A stretch of 7,640 nucleotides of DNA from Gammaproteobacteria bacterium (lineage in GTDB: Bacteria; Pseudomonadota; Gammaproteobacteria; UBA6429; Thiohalophilaceae), in contig JAUVGM010000103.1 in the NCBI GenBank assembly GCA_030593785.1, forward strand, positions 1 through 7,640. Reading direction: 5' to 3'. Below, piece by piece: positions 7,143 through 7,640 of the stretch. The stretch's first letter is position 1; each line of letters opens with the position of its first letter. Under the pieces are notes generated by a model, which was given only the letters and a program-made list of their open reading frames with translations, was not told the origin of the DNA and made no database searches. Position numbers and translations under genes: made by a program.

Positions 7143-7149
7143 AATTAAA

Positions 7150-7317
7150 ATGAGCGGAGCCGGCCCTAAAACCAGACCAAAAGTTCCTGAAGGTAAATCA
7201 CGCTTTCTAACAACTACCCAGAAGACTATTGTAGAAGGCGCATTTCATGTGGGCTATGACACCACTTGGGAGTCATTCCAGAAAGAAGTTCCTTATTCGA
7301 CCCCTAAAAAGCCATAA
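7150..7317 (+). CDS. Small basic hypothetical protein, 55 residues
   Basis: I do not recognise a family. The product has a Lys/Arg/Pro/Gly-rich, probably disordered N-terminal third (MSGAGPKTRPKVPEGKSR), a middle segment with aromatic and amphipathic character (FLTTTQKTIVEGAFHVGYDT, then TWESFQKEV), and a short PYSTPKKP tail. Net charge is about +4. There is no signal peptide, membrane helix or cysteine, so it is probably a soluble cytoplasmic protein. Support for it being real comes from the near-ideal AGGAG ribosome binding site, the sensible amino-acid composition, and a long hairpin that begins directly at the stop codon. It follows the acnA terminator, so it is probably transcribed on its own. 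No function is proposed. Confidence 0.65.
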   Translation: MSGAGPKTRPKVPEGKSRFLTTTQKTIVEGAFHVGYDTTWESFQKEVPYSTPKKP

Positions 7318-7359
7318 ATCATCCAGTCGCACGTCCAAAAGGTCGTGCGACTACATGAT
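7318..7359. terminator. Long hairpin directly after the 55-codon gene, no T run
   Basis: AGTCGCACG (7325-7333) pairs perfectly with CGTGCGACT (7344-7352). CC and GG inside extend the stem around an AAAA loop after one T-T mismatch. Outside, a 2x2 internal loop is followed by ATCAT (7318-7322) pairing with ATGAT (7355-7359). The structure starts one base after the small gene's stop codon and faces the minus-strand PAS remnant, so it may serve both strands. Neither side is followed by a T tract. It may terminate transcription with help from another factor, stabilise the mRNA 3' end, or be a protein-binding site. Confidence 0.6.
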
Positions 7360-7382
7360 CTCATGCAGTACTTACACCTCAA

Positions 7383-7582
7383 TTAGAGACTTTTGCGCAT
7401 CAGAGTATGTCCATCAGGTGCATCATAAAATTTCCTGCCCTTTACTTTACCTCTTCCAGTGTGAGCCCACCCATAATAAGTGGTGTATTGACATTTCCAC
7501 TCGAATCCAGCACCGCACCGAATGTAACCATATCGTTTAAAAGTGCCTTGTAAAAACTATCATTTTCGTTATTAAAACTCAT
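7383..7582 (-). pseudogene. Decayed PAS-domain fragment, frameshifted
   Basis: From an ATG at complement 7580-7582, 46 codons run to a TAA at complement 7442-7444. They read like the start of a PAS domain: DSFYKALLNDMVTFGAVLDS, then SGNVNTPLIMGG, then LTLEEVK. After the stop, the expected continuation (KGRKFYDAP, then DGHTLMRKSL) is found in another frame at 7442-7383, ending at TAA. The junction carries a 5-bp tandem repeat (TTTAC twice, plus strand 7441-7450). Removing one copy joins the frames into the natural PAS sequence LEEVKGRKF. The GNV-to-NTPL step also looks a few residues short against typical PAS domains, suggesting a further in-frame deletion. An in-frame TAA at complement 7598-7600 blocks N-terminal extension, and no good ribosome binding site is seen. 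It is probably a remnant of a sensor or diguanylate-cyclase type gene. Alternatively the 46-codon piece is a real small protein. Confidence 0.45.
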
Positions 7583-7640
7583 AACATATCCATAAAATTA
7601 ATATCAAAAATACTGACAATAAATAACCTGATATATCGTT

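Larger units (their letters stand above)
6921..7149. other. Spacer upstream of the 55-codon gene
   Basis: This 229-bp AT-rich stretch separates the acnA terminator from the small gene at 7150. It should contain that gene's promoter. TTGATT at 6968-6973 resembles a -35 box but has no good partner. A small AGTAG/CTACT hairpin (6978-6992) is followed by TTTTATT, which could be a weak second terminator or a leader hairpin. Apart from the candidate 18-codon ORF listed separately, nothing else is evident. Confidence 0.35.

Noticed and set aside
7108..7149. N-terminal extension of the 55-codon gene to the ATG at 7108
   Set aside because: No ribosome binding site precedes 7108, while AGGAG at 7138-7142 is ideally placed for the ATG at 7150.
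7247..7540. 97-codon plus-strand ORF overlapping the small gene and the region after it
   Set aside because: It overlaps the better supported 55-codon gene out of frame, runs through the long hairpin, has no ribosome binding site, and its composition (many Ser, His, Cys) looks like noncoding sequence.

Overview
The window reads as a piece of a moderately AT-rich gammaproteobacterial chromosome. The evidence is a tightly packed mnmA-hflD pair (HflD is essentially confined to Gammaproteobacteria) and an AcnA-type aconitase of the usual length for that class. I cannot place the genus. No tRNA, rRNA, CRISPR array, insertion sequence or replication origin is visible.

Layout. Positions 1-143 hold no gene, only a small dyad. 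A 623-residue regulator lies on the minus strand at 144-2015. It has an N-terminal helical/PAS-like sensor part, an internal LuxR-type helix-turn-helix and a C-terminal alpha/beta-hydrolase domain. A 271-bp AT-rich divergent spacer follows, with a 22-bp dyad that could be an operator. On the plus strand come mnmA (2287-3429, tRNA U34 thiolase), hflD three bases later, a 152-bp spacer with a good -10 box and several inverted repeats, then acnA (4212-6872) closed by a clear intrinsic terminator. The last 720 bp are looser and accessory in character. They hold a 55-codon unknown gene with a near-perfect ribosome binding site (7150-7317), a possible 18-codon leader ORF before it, a long hairpin right after it, and on the minus strand what looks like a decayed PAS-domain fragment (7383-7582), frameshifted by a 5-bp tandem duplication.

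How they work together. mnmA and hflD are housekeeping genes probably sharing a transcript. acnA is a TCA-cycle gene with its own leader and terminator. The regulator is divergent from mnmA and probably controls itself or unlinked targets; nothing here reveals its regulon.

The most interesting item is the regulator. Its hydrolase domain keeps the acid (Asp577) and the histidine (His605), but the nucleophile elbow reads G-Y-A-M-G, with alanine where the catalytic serine or cysteine should be. The oxyanion-loop His-Gly pair is also changed to His-Ser. This suggests a catalytically dead hydrolase used as a ligand-sensing domain attached to a DNA-binding domain.
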